Assembly (NCBI GenBank): GCA_009760855.2
Contig: WPIO01000051.1
Coordinates: 1,665,501-1,729,500 of the forward strand
DNA from: Cristatella mucedo
Lineage: Eukaryota > Bryozoa > Phylactolaemata > Cristatellidae
DNA: 64,000 nt
Reading direction: 5' to 3'
Position 1 is the stretch's first letter, and every line of letters begins with the position of its first letter. The translations under genes and the position numbers were made by a program. Positions 35,360 to 47,353 of the stretch are shown one piece after another. The notes under the pieces are model-generated. The model was not told where the DNA came from. It ran no database searches and was given only the letters and a program-made list of their open reading frames with translations.

Positions 35360-36450
35360 ATGACGACATATCATTTTGAATGTATAACCCTTTAGTATGT
35401 ACTCCTGTCGGTAGTCGCTCCTGGTTCGCTAGTTGGCGCTGACCAATGGGAGGCGAGCCTGAGAAAATACAAACGCGAATGTAAGACTGTCTTTCATTGC
35501 TGAAAATTTAAATTTCATTTGAAGAACAAAAAATTGATCAAGCAACTTTGATAATAATTGATCAATTGTTAATAATTCACCAAGAACTTTTGATAGCAAT
35601 GGATTCGGAACACAGAATAGAACCTCGGTAAAATGTATGCGTAACTATAGAAGATAACATGGTAACGCAATTTTTTCACACTCAACAGCAGCGATAAACT
35701 GAAGAAGCCCCAGGTGTGTCCTACTTTTGACGCTCATCAAAATGTATCGAAAAACTCAATAACAACAAGAGACCGATTTAAAGGTCTGTAGGGCGGGCTC
35801 ACCAGGTAGACCAGCAGAGCAGACACTTAGGTCTGCCTTCCGTAGTTTTCAGCATTAATCTGTGGTGGAGTAACTTTTCCCTTCTCGGCAATCTTCAATT
35901 AACTAGGACTGCATCGTACACTGCGCCAGTCCCCATGCCGCCACAATGTTGTTCGGTGTAAGGAGCATGGCCCCTTGCATCGTGTACCGGCGCGGCCATT
36001 TCCGCTTTATGCGGTACCGTTTTAGCTCGTACTGTAAACTGTCATTAGGCAGCTCACGGAAACTATCATGAAAGCGGAAGCGACGCCAAGTCAAATCTCG
36101 CTAAGCGTGTAACCTCTCCGTCCACTTTGAAAACTGCTCGGCACAGGCCGGACATAAGAAGAAGATTGTGGGGGACTCGCCGTAATTAGCTAGCGCTTAG
36201 TCAATGCGCCGCACCGCATCGCTATTTTCTTAACGAGCCCAAAGCGCATGGTTCCGCCTCGTGCATCGCACTGGTCACGCATTGCCGAGTCCCTCACTTC
36301 GACGTAGCAGACGGCGCTCGACGCTGCGTCATGCGTCCGCGCGGCTGCTGCTGCTGCTTCAGGAGCAGCCTCTGCGGCCACGTTCTCGCGCACCACTCGC
36401 CGAACGGCTCCGCATCGTCGAGCGAGAATGTCACCGTGGAAAACAACGCC
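35360..36450. other. Region 3' of the basic-protein gene, GC rising
   Basis: AT-rich to 35,800, then increasingly GC- and CpG-rich. GTACCGGCGCGGCCATTTCC and the GCGGTACC following form an imperfect inverted repeat near 35,984-36,020. No gene recognised. Confidence 0.4.
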
Positions 36451-36455
36451 GCCTC

Positions 36456-36461
36456 TTTATT
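36456..36461 (-). terminator. AATAAA poly(A) signal
   Basis: The minus strand reads ACAAATAAAGAGG about 35 nt after the stop codon of the basic-protein gene, with a downstream GT-rich stretch. It implies an ordinary polyadenylated mRNA with a very short 3' UTR. No histone-type stem-loop was evident. Confidence 0.6.
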
Positions 36462-36494
36462 TGTCGTATGTTGCCAGAGCGACTCGGTGCGCGC

Positions 36495-37207
36495 TCACCG
36501 ACATCGGCTCGAGCTGCGTCTCCTTCCGTACTTGCCGGCGCGTGAGCCGGCCGGGCCGGCGGCCGACCGGACGCGGCCGTAGCGAGACCTCGACCTCTTC
36601 TTGGTCGCCGCGCTGGCGCGACTCTTGACGCTGGTCGCTCGGCGACGCGTCGATGACGCTCTCTTCTTCGTCACGCGACTCGCACGTCTCGCGCCGGTCG
36701 ACGACCGGCGCTTCGACGTCTGCGAGCGCCTCCGCGGGCCGCCCGAGCCGCCGCCTCCGCTACCGACGCCGTGGTCGGGCGCCGACGCCATTCGGCGGCG
36801 TGCTCGCCGAGCGCCCGAGCGGCCGCCTGCCTTCGTCTCGGGCCTCCTGCTTTTCGAAGCGACGTCGGACGGCTCGGTCTGCCCGGCGACTGCGTCATCG
36901 CGCGACCCTGGAAAATGCGCGAGCGCCCAACGAGAGCGTCAGAACGACCAACGGCGGCGGCAGCGGTGGCGGCTGCCGCCTGCGCCGTAGTGAGGCGCGC
37001 TCGGCCCGCCGAGGGTGGCGCGTAGCAGCCAGCGAGCGACGACGCTCCTTTGGGGGCACGCGCAGCGAGGAGAAGCGACTGCTCTGCCTCGCTCCGCAGC
37101 TCTGTGCGCAGGCGCTGAGCGGCGGCGAAGTTGGCGACCGGCGCAGCAGTTGCTCGCGTCTCACCGGCACTTCGTGAACGCGATCTCGATTTGCTCGTGG
37201 TGACCAT
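36495..37207 (-). CDS. Arg/Ser-rich basic protein, protamine-like candidate
   Basis: Two minus-strand exons. Exon 1 (37,207-37,165) reads MVTTSKSRSRSRSA and ends G|GTGAGA. A 257-bp intron ends CGCATTTTCCAG. Exon 2 (36,907-36,495) continues in phase to TGA. Product: 151 residues, by hand count about 36 Arg, 10 Lys and 6 acidic. The N-terminal third is mixed, with a Gly-rich hinge (GSGGGGSGG) in the middle. The rest is a basic tail of RRR, KKR and SRSR clusters ending RRRSSSRCR. Arg/Lys/Ser-rich proteins of this size are typical of protamine-like sperm nuclear proteins and linker-histone tails. RS-domain splicing proteins are the main alternative, but there is no RRM. The TATA box, CCAAT boxes, exon phase and AATAAA agree with one gene model. 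Overlapping ORFs in other frames are side-effects of high GC. Confidence 0.62.
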
Positions 37208-37275
37208 GTCCGAGTTTTGCTTTCGACGGGATGATGACCCTGCAGCAGCATGCGCACATGCGCGTTCGAGATCGG

Positions 37276-37309
37276 TTTTATAAGAGGCCGCGCAGGTGAA
37301 CTGGCCAAT
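37276..37309 (-). promoter_or_regulatory. TATA box and CCAAT box of the basic-protein gene
   Basis: The minus strand reads CCTCTTATAAAACCG (TATA element 37,283-37,276), about 70 nt before the ATG. That puts initiation near 37,250 with a 5' UTR of some 45 nt. About 25 bp further upstream is GATTGGCC (37,309-37,305), an inverted CCAAT box. A second CCAAT lies at 37,461-37,457. Confidence 0.6.
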
Positions 37310-37568
37310 CGGATGACGAGACAATCGGATCCGGTGACGCGCTGCTCGTGGGGGAGGAGGGGCAGGGAGGTGAATGTTACGCAGTTTTGCGACGCCGTAG
37401 GACTTGAAGATTCTCTGGAGCTCGCCTCCGCAAGACGCCAGGTGTCCTCGCATCTCATTGGGCGCTGTGGAACGATCGAGTCACCAGGAAGAGGAATCTC
37501 GTGTGCGCTAGCTAGACCCTAGAAACAGCCGCGTCATCCGGGGTCTTTCTGCTCGCTGGTCCGAACCG

Positions 37569-37761
37569 TTGAAATTCGTTTCCATCAGCGATCCGTATTT
37601 TTAATTGTAAATTAAATGTTCTTTGGATCTCTCAGACAAGTTGAACTGTGTAGCCCTCTACGCTCTCTGGACTCTAAATAGCCCTTTTAACGTCCACTAC
37701 CGTTTACGTGATGGGCGGGACGAAAGCTGACTTTTATAATGTTTGGTGACGTATTCGATGG
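37569..37761 (+). repeat. Right direct repeat flanking the basic-protein gene
   Basis: Partner of 35,130-35,352: ATTCGTTTCCATCAGCG, CTCTCTGGACTCTAAATAGC, AAAGCTGACTTTTATAATG and TTTGGTGACGTATTCGATG. The ends are not TG...CA, so LTRs are not supported. Confidence 0.7.
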
Positions 37762-38308
37762 GTTTGGTCTGTGAAGGCATCGTAGAAAAAACAAATGTTA
37801 GCCACAAAGCGCTGTGCTCGTATCCATCCAGTGGACTCGAACTAACTCGCAGCGGCCTCAAACAAGTTCGTCAACAATGAGATCTATCTGCAGCTATCAT
37901 GCTCACGAGTCTCCGCCCAGCGGCTAAGCGCTCGTACTAAATCCGGGTAGTTGGTTCGAGTTTGGCCGCATGCAATTCTTTATCGATTTCTGCAATCGAG
38001 GTGACAGGTATACAGGCTCCCTGCTCCCACATAAATGAGGCGGTGAAATCGGCTGCTTTTGCATCCAAAACAGTGAACGACGTTTATTCGTATATCGTAG
38101 CTGGAAATAGCTCTCCTCAGACCAAAGTTATATGGTCAGTCAACAATTAAAAAACGGGCATCTTAATAATGCGCGCAGCTGCGACACTCTTGGCGCTCGA
38201 TGACAGAAATCTTCGCGCCTTGCCACGCTTTGACACCTTGTCGTTGTCATCTTTGTCACACCAAAATGCACATACACACTCTCTCGCACTCTCGAATACA
38301 CAAACATG

Positions 38309-38312
<4 letters not shown>

Positions 38313-38379
<67 letters not shown>

Positions 38380-38515
38380 GCACGCACGCACACACACACA
38401 AAGACACACACACACACACACACACACGCACGCACGCACACAAACGCACGCACGCACGCACACACACACACACAGAGACACACACACACACAGACACACA
38501 AACACGCACAAAAAC
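38313..38515. repeat. (CA)n array with GCAC variants
   Basis: Pure CA grades into blocks of GCACGCACGCAC and CACAGACA. All His/Thr- or Cys/Val-rich ORFs here are translations of the repeat. Confidence 0.98.
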
Positions 38516-38859
38516 ACAGACATACAAAACCGCCTCCCGCTTCGAACGCCTGCCGCAACTGACGTCAGCGACAGAGCAGCTGGTGACGTACGAACATCTG
38601 ATTCGCGAGCCATATGACATGAAGTACTTACCCACCCATAGCTTCACGAGTGCTGTGCCGATGATACGAGAAGCGCAAAACGCCTTCAGAAGCTACTACG
38701 CACGCGGGTACGGCATTTGGCTCTGCTATCAGTGCTGGTTATTGCTTAGAAAATAAAACCAGCCAGCCATTATCGGTCGCCTCTCCTCAGCCTTTTTTTT
38801 GAGAGGCATTGTAGGTTGGGCACGGCGGCAAGGGTTCCTCGTAGCATGGGTGCTTACTA

Positions 38860-39000
38860 GATCCGAGGTATTAGCCTTGGGAGGGGCGCGCTCGGGCTTA
38901 ACGAATCGCCTCCAGGATTCAATTCCTGCAGAAGAAAATCCCACATTGCACCGCGATAGAGTGGTCGAAAGCCACTCATGCATCTCGGGCGCTATATAAA
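38860..39000 (+). mobile_element. tRNA-like SINE, diverged
   Basis: B-box-like GGATTCAATTCCTGCAG is followed about 50 bp later by GGGCGCTATATAAATG, resembling the SINE-2 end. The head is degraded. Confidence 0.4.
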
Positions 39001-39667
39001 TGTGGCTGTTTTGTCAGTCGCTCACAATATTTACCTATCGAACTGAGAGCCCTCTCCACGATCGCCTCCGTGGACTCAGCCATTGAAGCCCGTGGATCGT
39101 GCCAGATTGGATTGGTAGAGCTGGATAACTGCACAGAATTCTTCCCGCTTGGCGGTGCCCTGCGAAGTCCACCGGCCTCGATATTTAGTGCTACATGCTC
39201 AAGAACGTCCAGAGAGAGGAATCCGGGCTAAAAACTAGCCGTTGGCCGGACTGAATGCGAGGTCTAAGCTGCCCCCAACCAAAGCTACAGCTGTTCGAGC
39301 TCCTGCTTTGCCAAGAACATCTCCTGAAGCCAGCCCAACCCTCCCCGAGGAAGCCCGGTAGCCCCCCCCCCCCCGCTGCGAAGGTTTTGATCACGCTTTC
39401 AATGAGGGCCTGCCCGAGCTAAAGGATTTGGTCGGGCATCAAGTTTTTGGCGTAGGCTTTAAGGCATTTCTCAAGAATGGAGCCAACTTCGTGCGTTTCG
39501 ATGGGGCTAAAAAATATAGAGCCGCAACCTTGGGGCTCACGTTCATATTCAGTTTCCAGCCTGCGACGGAGACATTTGTACTTCGCGACCGACTATGAAG
39601 CAGAGACGGGTAATCAATCACTCTTTATGGCTATCTCTTTTCCTGTTTTTTCTGACTAAAAATAATA

Positions 39668-39836
39668 CTAGCCGATTTAAAAGCCTTTTCTGTACAGCGG
39701 CAGAAGAGCCTTAAAGGCTATTACCACCGCTTGCAGTGGCAACAAAGGATCGCCCACCGCACGATTCGAACTCATGACCTCAGGACCTCGGCTGTGAAGA
39801 GCAACCGCCTGATTTAGTGGGCCATCACGGACCACC
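39668..39836 (-). mobile_element. SINE-1 copy
   Basis: Plus strand: AGCGGCAGAAGAGCCTTAAA, CCACCGCTTGCAGTGGCAAC, GGATCGCCCACC, inverted B box CGATTCGAACTCATGACC, and head GCAACCGCCTGATTTAGTGG. Well preserved. Confidence 0.85.
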
Positions 39837-40251
39837 GGGTAAGGCGGTTTTTCTCTCTCTCGCTCGCTCTTGTCTCTATCTCCACTTTTGACTTCTTTCC
39901 CCTCTCCCTCTTTATATTGATTTAATTAATAATTTTGACTATAAATGATAAATTATATTATATTATATATATTATATTTTATATATTATTATATATTGTA
40001 TATTATATTATAAATATATTAAACTATAAATTTTGACGATATCTGCAAGTTGTTTGAAAGGAATAAATACACCGTGAAGAACTCTTGAAGTTCGGGAATG
40101 CCAAGTCGACAGCGGGCTAATGCCAGTGCGCCGCTTCCTCCGCTCTCCTGGCGTTCTTCTTGGCTTCTCTTTCGTCTCGTTCTTGGTTACGTAAGCACAA
40201 GACACACGATCGACCAGTACTTTGGCGCAAGCACAGTTAGGTTTACTCATT

Positions 40252-40475
40252 GCAATGATAATAAAAATAATAATGCATTTGATATACCACCCTCAGAGAA
40301 CTCAATCTCTTTCTAGGCACTTTACATTTGCTGCAAAGGAAGCACGATCGAATGATTAGTGGTGTCATGCTCGATAAACAAAACAAAAACATGGTTAGGG
40401 GTGCCATGCACAGGGTCAACATACAAGTATGGTTAGTGGCAGCACGCACAGTGTCAGCACGCGTAAGCACGTGCT
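40252..40475 (-). mobile_element. LINE-A 3' UTR fragment
   Basis: ATAATAATGCATTTGATA tail, AACTCAATCTCTTTCTAGGC, TTTACATTTGCTGCAAAGG, AACATGGTTAGGGGTGCCAT, and CAGTGTCAGCACGCGTAAGC match the LINE-A 3' UTR. Confidence 0.85.
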
Positions 40476-40479
40476 GAAC

Positions 40480-43285
40480 TATACTGTATTGAGTAGTTCA
40501 GCTCGTCCACCAATTAGGAAGATTCACGGTAGAGTGCAAAACCTTTGGCATCTCCTTCACTGAAAATTCTCGGCCGACTGTCGCACAGTAATGGTAGCGG
40601 TAAATGCTGAGCTTCCAAACGTCAATCTTTGTCGTTAGCTTCAGATTCACCAGGTAAAAGGCACGAAGAGCTGTTTTAGAATCTATTTCAAGCGTGCTAT
40701 AGTATCTTGAGAGCGTATTATGAGTTTCAAAAATTTGAAGAATGCAAGTTACCGCGTCGTTGCTCTACCCTTTCGTAATGAGAACCAGCTTTGCCGTGGA
40801 GATTTTTTATTAGGGAATATGCGGACTGCTTCAGAATTTGTTGATGGCTTAACGTGCTGTTGAAACGGAAACAATTGTCAGGGTAAATCGTAAAAAACTG
40901 GTAAATCAGCGGAAGTAAAACATCTTACGAATTGTTTGGTCGCGGCATTCATAATACCGTCAGTTTCTATGCACTATTTCAGAAAGTAGAAAGGACTTGC
41001 TAAAACTATGGATTATCTATTTAAATTTGCGTTTATCTGCTAAATTAGAGATATTAAGAAAATTTCGTGACGGAAAATCCAGCGTTTCACTAAAGATGTC
41101 AATGTTTGTACCGTACCTAGATAACATAGTTCAACCAATGAAGGGCAAATGTAAAGGGCCAGTACAAACCACCGTCCAAGTTATGGCGTGCACTATCCAA
41201 GTTTGCGCCAATGCATGCCGCTCCGTTTCCTTTCCGTTGTTTGCCTCTTGCTGCATTGGCTACGCTCTCTCCTACGGCCGTTTCCATGCTCTATGTGCAA
41301 CGTTCTAGCGTTTCATAATCGAATCTCTTACACACTGTCAACGACTGCACTTCATAATTTTTACTGAGTCAAAGTCGCATATTTTAGAAATGCACTGCGG
41401 AAGCACAGAAGTCACGCTCCTATTACGAAAATCATTCCAGTACGATATTCGGATTTTGCAGATGGCAATCTGCCGATGCCGGCACGACATTTTAGTGTTC
41501 ACGTACAGTATACGTAGACCCAGTGACCGTATGCAGCGATGCAATTATGAATGCTGCAGGCACCCAGCTGACTTGCATTTGTAAGCTAAGTAAAACCGAA
41601 GGTTGGTGTCCACTGCGCAGACAGCCGCTATGGAAGTTTTATACGGAATTTCCAACGGTAAAAAACACTCTCCATGGAGTAAAGCTGAAAAGTTCTACCG
41701 CGCTCCAAATTGGCTTAGGGCAAGCATATTCCATATTCTCCGTAGCCACTGCACGGTATCTAGACGTTCAGATAAAAAAAGAACCTTTTTGCTAGCTGAC
41801 CACATTAGCTCCTTGTTCTAGCTACTCAACATTAATAGCAATTTTTGAGCACTCAGATAATGGTACCGTAGCCAATTTTGTCTATGCGCTTTCGATAGTG
41901 CAACGAGACTTCTATAACCCTGTAAGAGCACATCTTACTAAGTGTGCAACAATGCACTCACTGATGGTGCTCAGAAGTCGGCAGCATCTGTCGAGAGCGT
42001 CACCATGGCTGCCACACGTCACAACCTTTCTCTTTCATCTACTGACTGGCTCCCCATTAAAGCAGCACACCGGCTTCACATCCTAAATTCACACAGCCAG
42101 AAGAGACTGACACCACGACATCTCTTGACTGGACGCCGTTTAAAAGAAAGCTAGAGCCCATTTATTCGAAGCACCCACCATTTTGTATATCTGCTTGAAT
42201 TGTTATTTTGTGCTTACGCGTGCTGAAATTGTGCATACTATTAAAACTAATCAGTTATGATGAAAATGTGCTGTCTTCCAGCTATTAAAAAGCTTTTTTA
42301 AAGACATATAGCTCTCTTAAGTAGCGAAACAAATGAATTATTAACCTTAGGCCGTTGCTAGCGAGAGGCTCTATTTGAGAGAAAAGCGCACCTAAAGGTT
42401 GAGGCTTGGACCTTCTCTCCCCCTGTCGGAATCCTCGCCTCGGTCTAGCACAGTGCGCCGGTGCGCCATCATTGAAATGTGCAACTTTGAAAACTCAGTT
42501 TGTCGAAGGATTAAAACATTTTCATAACTCACACGCTATCGATGAATCTAAACAATATCATTTGTGAATCTGCCTTGCAAGGGATGAACAACATCAGTTT
42601 TTGTTTTTGCCTATCTTTTGTGACAGTTTAGCTAAAAGTCGGCATTCAGCATCATCTCCCATTTGCTATCCGCAGAGTACGTCGTGTATCTATGAACTAG
42701 GTTTTGCGTTACATCATTCATAGGGCATCAATGGGTTGCCGGATTTTAGAATCTTTCGAGCGTCACGCACGCTTCCTAGCATGATTCGCGTAAGGAAATG
42801 TTCGGTGAATATGTGCAATAGCTATACGAATACTGACGCATGTTATGGCATAATGCTAATTGAACCGTATTTCAGTGATATTTGATTCTCAGCCTAGCTG
42901 TCCTTTGGAGACCGTGCCTTCAGCTTATATTTTCTAGAAGCCTAGTTATCATCTCACAACTGTGTCGCGACATCCTTGGACTTGAAATTCAAAAAAGGAG
43001 CTCCTACCCGAATAGACGATCGGTTGATTTTCGTCTCGGATGGTCGAAAGCCGGGGTCTCCTAACATACGTGTCGTAGCCGACTTGAGCTTTCTCACCAC
43101 ATAAATCAAAACTTTTTTTTTGATTATCAATTTAAGTCGATCTTTGAGTTGTTATGCTGGGATCTCACAGATCTACAGTTTCTCATCCACTAATTTAAGG
43201 AATCAGATATTCGTACTGATAATAGCACAATTCAGCATACCGGACGATGCCTACTACTGACTTTGTGAGGTGAAGGTGAGCTGTG
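40480..43285. other. No gene recognised
   Basis: Moderately AT-rich unique sequence. An LINE-like scrap at 42,045-42,160 reads DWLPIKAAHRL on the plus strand, and CCTTTGGAGACCGTGCC near 42,901 matches the LINE-A SFGDRAF block. ORFs near 41.0-41.8 kb lack support. Confidence 0.4.
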
Positions 43286-43286
43286 A

Positions 43287-43452
43287 TGGCACACTAGGTA
43301 AGGCGGTTGCTTTCACGACCTCGGTCCCGAGGTCATGGGTTCGATTCCTGCGGTGGGCGATTCTTTATCGCCACTGCAAGCGGTGGTGATAGCCGTAAAG
43401 GCTCTTCTGTCGATATACAAAAAGAGGCTGTTTAATCAGCTAGGATTTTTTT
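43287..43452 (+). mobile_element. SINE-1 copy, well preserved
   Basis: Head GGCACACTAGGTAAGGCGGT, B box GGTCATGGGTTCGATTCCTG, body CGCCACTGCAAGCGGTGGTG, short hairpin AGCCGTAAAGGCT, and 3' end AAAAAGAGGCTGTTTAATCA. Confidence 0.9.
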
Positions 43453-43779
43453 GTGCCAAAGCCTTCATTGCTTATCATATTTTTCCAATAGTAATAACCT
43501 GGTCAGTAGCAAACACTATGCACTAACAAGTATGACTAAATAAATTAATAAGTTGACTACGTTTCGCCGAAACTGCTGTTCCTGGCTCGACAATACCCTT
43601 CCGGATGCCTGCTGGTCTTGATATTGGTGTTAATCTCGCCCAGTTTGACAATACCCCGGTTCCCAACGATTGCATGAGTATCAAGAGGTCAAGCTGACTG
43701 TGCTACACTGAAATGCATGACCATGAATGACATTTTGCTAGGTATAGTGGTACCAAAACAATGCTGACAGCCAATCTAG

Positions 43780-43972
43780 TCAATACCTCTACTGCTCTCC
43801 TAACTCTGCTACGCTTCCCACTTTCTCTTCGTTGCACAAGGTCAAGTCTTTTGGCTATCGAATGCGTATCGAAAGCCGCTTAGGCTGTGGGTGCGCTCTA
43901 CAAAACTCTCCTGTGTAACATCCACATAGTCTTTGTGGCTTTGTGGAGTTACAGACAGGCGATACAATTTGA
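43780..43972 (+). mobile_element. LINE-B 3' end
   Basis: CTGCTCTCCTAACTCTGCTA, CGCTCTACAAAACTCTCCTG and GGCTTTGTGGAGTTACAGAC, then the tail remnant GATACAATTT. 5'-truncated. Confidence 0.85.
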
Positions 43973-43989
43973 GGGTCGCTTCGCCACAG

Positions 43990-46200
43990 CCGCCGCCGCT
44001 AGCCGGCGGTGAGGTTGCGGCAGCTGAATGCGAATTCGTCGACTATAGCTGAATGACTGTGCTAGCGCTCTTGATCGATGTCGAGTCAACATAAACTGCG
44101 ATATCTTCGAAGCTTCAATAAATCAGAAAAAGTATTGTAAATGTGGGGCGCGTAGCAAAAACACGATCGAGTCTTGCCGGCTGCTATTCCGGTGGCCTCG
44201 CCGCAAATGCGGTCTAACAGGAAACGGTTCGCCGAGGGTACGGCGATGGAGTCGTGCTGCTGCGTTGCAACCTCTTGGCAAATACAACATGCCGAAGGTA
44301 TTCATTTGTTTTGACTTGTTAAGCGGTCGCTTAAACTAAGTAAATCCTAGTCCCTTTAGTCACTCGATGAGAGAGTTAGCCATGAATAGGCCGGTCGTCT
44401 GCTGCTGCTCTGGTCGCCTTCGCCGCGTGCTGGGTGCACACACTGCGGTCGTCTGCAAGCGTACATTAGCGCTGTCGTAAGTCGGACGAACTAAAGGTGA
44501 GGGTGATCATAGATTGTTATTATCTAATCTTTACGAGTCGGAGCATTGACCTTCGCGGCAAGACATTCGATAGACCACTACATCCTCCCGTACGCTATGC
44601 TGCCTTGACTGGGATAGCTACCGGAGAGTGTGGATCATAACAGCTGCCGGCGTTTATAAGAGGCGCTTTACTGCACGCGTTCGTCGAATCTACATAAGTT
44701 TCGAGAATGGTCGCCAGCAGATGTATATGTTGTGCACCGTATTTTCTGTAGCGTTCTTGACAACCCCGCGGGCTTCCGTAATAGCCCGCGCCGCGCGATT
44801 CGACTGACTGCTGCGAAAGTTCGCGGCTTGGATTTGGAACTGCGCGCTAGTTAGGTGTCGCAGCTGGCATCGCGAACTTGGTGTGCAGCTATTGCGCATG
44901 GGGCTTCTTCTCAAAGGGATTGGAATCTGGCTTTACGCTGCCTCCCCCATATTTGCCGCGCCAGTCCGAACTATCACTCGCTCGCACTGAAGAAAACCCC
45001 GCCGCACGCCCGCGAAACCTCGACTGGCTCAGAGGGCGTCGGTGGAACCGCGGCGACCCCTGCCGTCACCCTAGAACTTCTGCGAGATTCTCTAGCTCGT
45101 TCGCGCACTGGGGCTCGCTCTTGCTGGCTCTCTCGGCAGTCGAGCGCCGAACTGGCTTGAGTTTACTGCATGCACCTGGCGAGCGTATAGCTTGAACCGG
45201 GGGGGGGGGGCCCAGAGGTCGTCACCCGGTATCTATCAACTCCCAGGATTACCCGTGGCTATTCGCTCACCGCGTCAGTTCTCGAGCGCGTATTGGTGCG
45301 GAATGCTCGCTCGTCCGGCCGCTTTTAAGAAACATTCAGCCGGCCGGCATGCTGTCGAGAACGACAGCCCCGGCCCAATATGGGCTCGATAACTTTCGTA
45401 GCCAAGTCGGCTTCGCGTGTGCTGTGAACTGCTCTCCTTTAAACAATCGGCTACCGAGCCAATCAATCTGCCTGCGGGTCTTTCAAATGCCCGACGAACA
45501 GTCGCGGTACGGTTTTTTGAGCCGTGTGAGCATTACATTGCAGTACTCAGGACGGGCTTTGGCTGGCACGAGCCCCACTCGAGACAGGCGAAGCGTAACA
45601 GACCACAAACATGAGCGTCGTACCAGGGAAGACAAAGAAGCTCGTAAGCACGCATTGGCAGGGAATTTTCCTCTGCTTCTTGTGGCTGCACCATCAACTG
45701 CTTTCAGGATTATGCTGGAGTGTTGTCTATGGTTGGGCACGTGTTAACGCTTGCAAACTTTGGAACAGTGCTACCTACGATACAGCCACCGATATTTCTC
45801 CTTTCTCAGTCAGTCGCTGTATTCCTAGTCCTCGGCGATCAAGGGTAGCTTTGATACCAAGTTGCTGCTTTATGATTAAGTTTTAATAATCGCAAGGCAC
45901 ACAACTTTTGAGCTGGAAAGGGAAGGGGAGAGAATTCATTGACTTGACTTATCGAACTCACTGTTCAAATTAGGCAGAAGCCTTGCAGCCCACAGCATCT
46001 TTGGAATGTCTTAACTCCTGGACGTGTTGCCTGATTTGTGTGTGTCAGCACCACCGACAAACCGATCCTGAGAAGCAAGTCTAGGTGGGAACTCGGGGGG
46101 GGGGGGGGTAGCCACCACCGTGCATCTCCACTTGCAGAATGGGGCACGGACTTAGTCATGGTAGTTCTCACTCCCTCTGTGGTCTGTGGCAGATATAGCT
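43990..46200. other. GC/CpG-rich stretch, candidate promoter region
   Basis: Locally CpG-rich from about 44,000 to 45,600, unlike its surroundings. A possible first exon is ATGAGCGTCGTACCAGGG at 45,611, running to CTC|GTAAGC, but no partner exon was found. Short poly-G runs occur at 45,199-45,210 and 46,096-46,108. Confidence 0.35.
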
Positions 46201-46214
46201 GATGATATAATAAT

Positions 46215-46700
46215 ATTAAAGAAATTTTTTAGGTGCCGTAAAGGAAATAAATCTCTTTCGGGACACTTTCCACGTTCGGGAAAGGAAGTTTGGTAATAGA
46301 TTAGTTATATCGCACACGTCAAACATACCAAGAAGAATTTTGTGAGAAGCAGCTAGGCTTCTTGCTTCTTTATGAACGTTTTCAAATCAAGAGATGACGC
46401 GATGTCAGTCGATAACGAGCTCCAGGCTTTAGAAGCCACGGAACTGAAGGTAAAAAAGAGTCTTCAAGGGATTCGAGGTTTGTTAAGCGGTGCAACCAAA
46501 AGACAGGAGTCATAGGAGTGGATGGTGCAATGGGAGGCTTGATTGGGAAATATTTCAGATAGTTAAGCTGGAGTATGTGAATGAAAAGAATTGAAGGTGC
46601 GGAAAAGAATCTTGAAGTCGATACACTGCTTGATGAGAAGCCAGAGTAAAATAGATAAATGAGGAGTGGTGTAATGTGACTATGTTATTATCATTATTAT
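46215..46700 (-). mobile_element. LINE-A-like fragment, decayed
   Basis: AGGTGCCGTAAAGGAAATAA resembles the 3' end. GGATTCGAGGTTTG and ATCTTGAAGTCGATACACTG match the reverse complement of LINE-A coding sequence. The segment 46,444-46,574 has an inverted copy at 47,154-47,284. Confidence 0.6.
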
Positions 46701-47110
46701 TATGCGGCCGTTGCAACATTATTAGTTTGCTGATCATTTCTCATTTTTAGTTTAAGGAGTGCTGGATGTGTGCAACGCGTATCTTGCTACTGCTGCCGCT
46801 ACAGGTTTCAAATCAATTAAGATCTTGAGCTAGCTATGCTGCTGTCACGCTGCTGTCACTAGCGGTTCCTGCTAATAACATGCCCTCTCCCCTGCATGGA
46901 CATGAACCGACACAAGGTGCATGCAAGTGTGGCAGTGTACCATTGTTGGTGACCTAATACTACCAGCCCATGGTTACTCGCTGCTGGCACTATACTGTAC
47001 TATATATCTAGATGTGAATGCACTTTCTTGAGTGCCTGCACTCACACACAGTCGCATAACCAAGCACACACACACACACACACACACTTATAGTGTATAT
47101 ATGCCTGCAA

Positions 47111-47111
<1 letters not shown>

Positions 47112-47152
<41 letters not shown>
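47112..47152. repeat. (TA)n microsatellite, left of inverted duplicate
   Basis: A pure TA run directly adjoining the 131-bp inverted duplicate. Confidence 0.95.
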
Positions 47153-47153
<1 letters not shown>

Positions 47154-47155
<2 letters not shown>

Positions 47156-47284
47156 TCCAGCTTAACTATCTGAAATATTTCCCAATCAAGCCTCCCATCG
47201 CACCATCCACTCCTATGATTCCTGTCTTTTGGTTGCACCGCTTAACAAACCTCGAATCCCTTGAAGACTCTTTTTTACCTTCAG
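47154..47284 (-). repeat. 131-bp inverted duplicate of 46,444-46,574
   Basis: Base-by-base comparison gives 129 of 131 identical positions. The flanks switch at once to (TA)n on both sides. The two copies are about 580 bp apart. Confidence 0.93.

Positions 47285-47285
<1 letters not shown>

Positions 47286-47353
<68 letters not shown>

Noticed and set aside
36653-37177. Long plus-strand ORF over the GC island, and overlapping minus-strand ORFs at 36,671-37,453 and 36,895-37,458
   Set aside because: High GC lowers stop frequency in every frame. The spliced minus-strand model explains start, stop, TATA and poly(A) together; the others do not.
35130-37761. LTR retrotransposon bounded by the two direct repeats
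   Set aside because: No TG...CA ends, primer-binding site, polypurine tract or pol sequence; the interior is a spliced basic-protein gene.
38140-38756. Several 100-195-codon ORFs on both strands
   Set aside because: They translate the (CA)n array into His/Thr or Cys/Val repeats.
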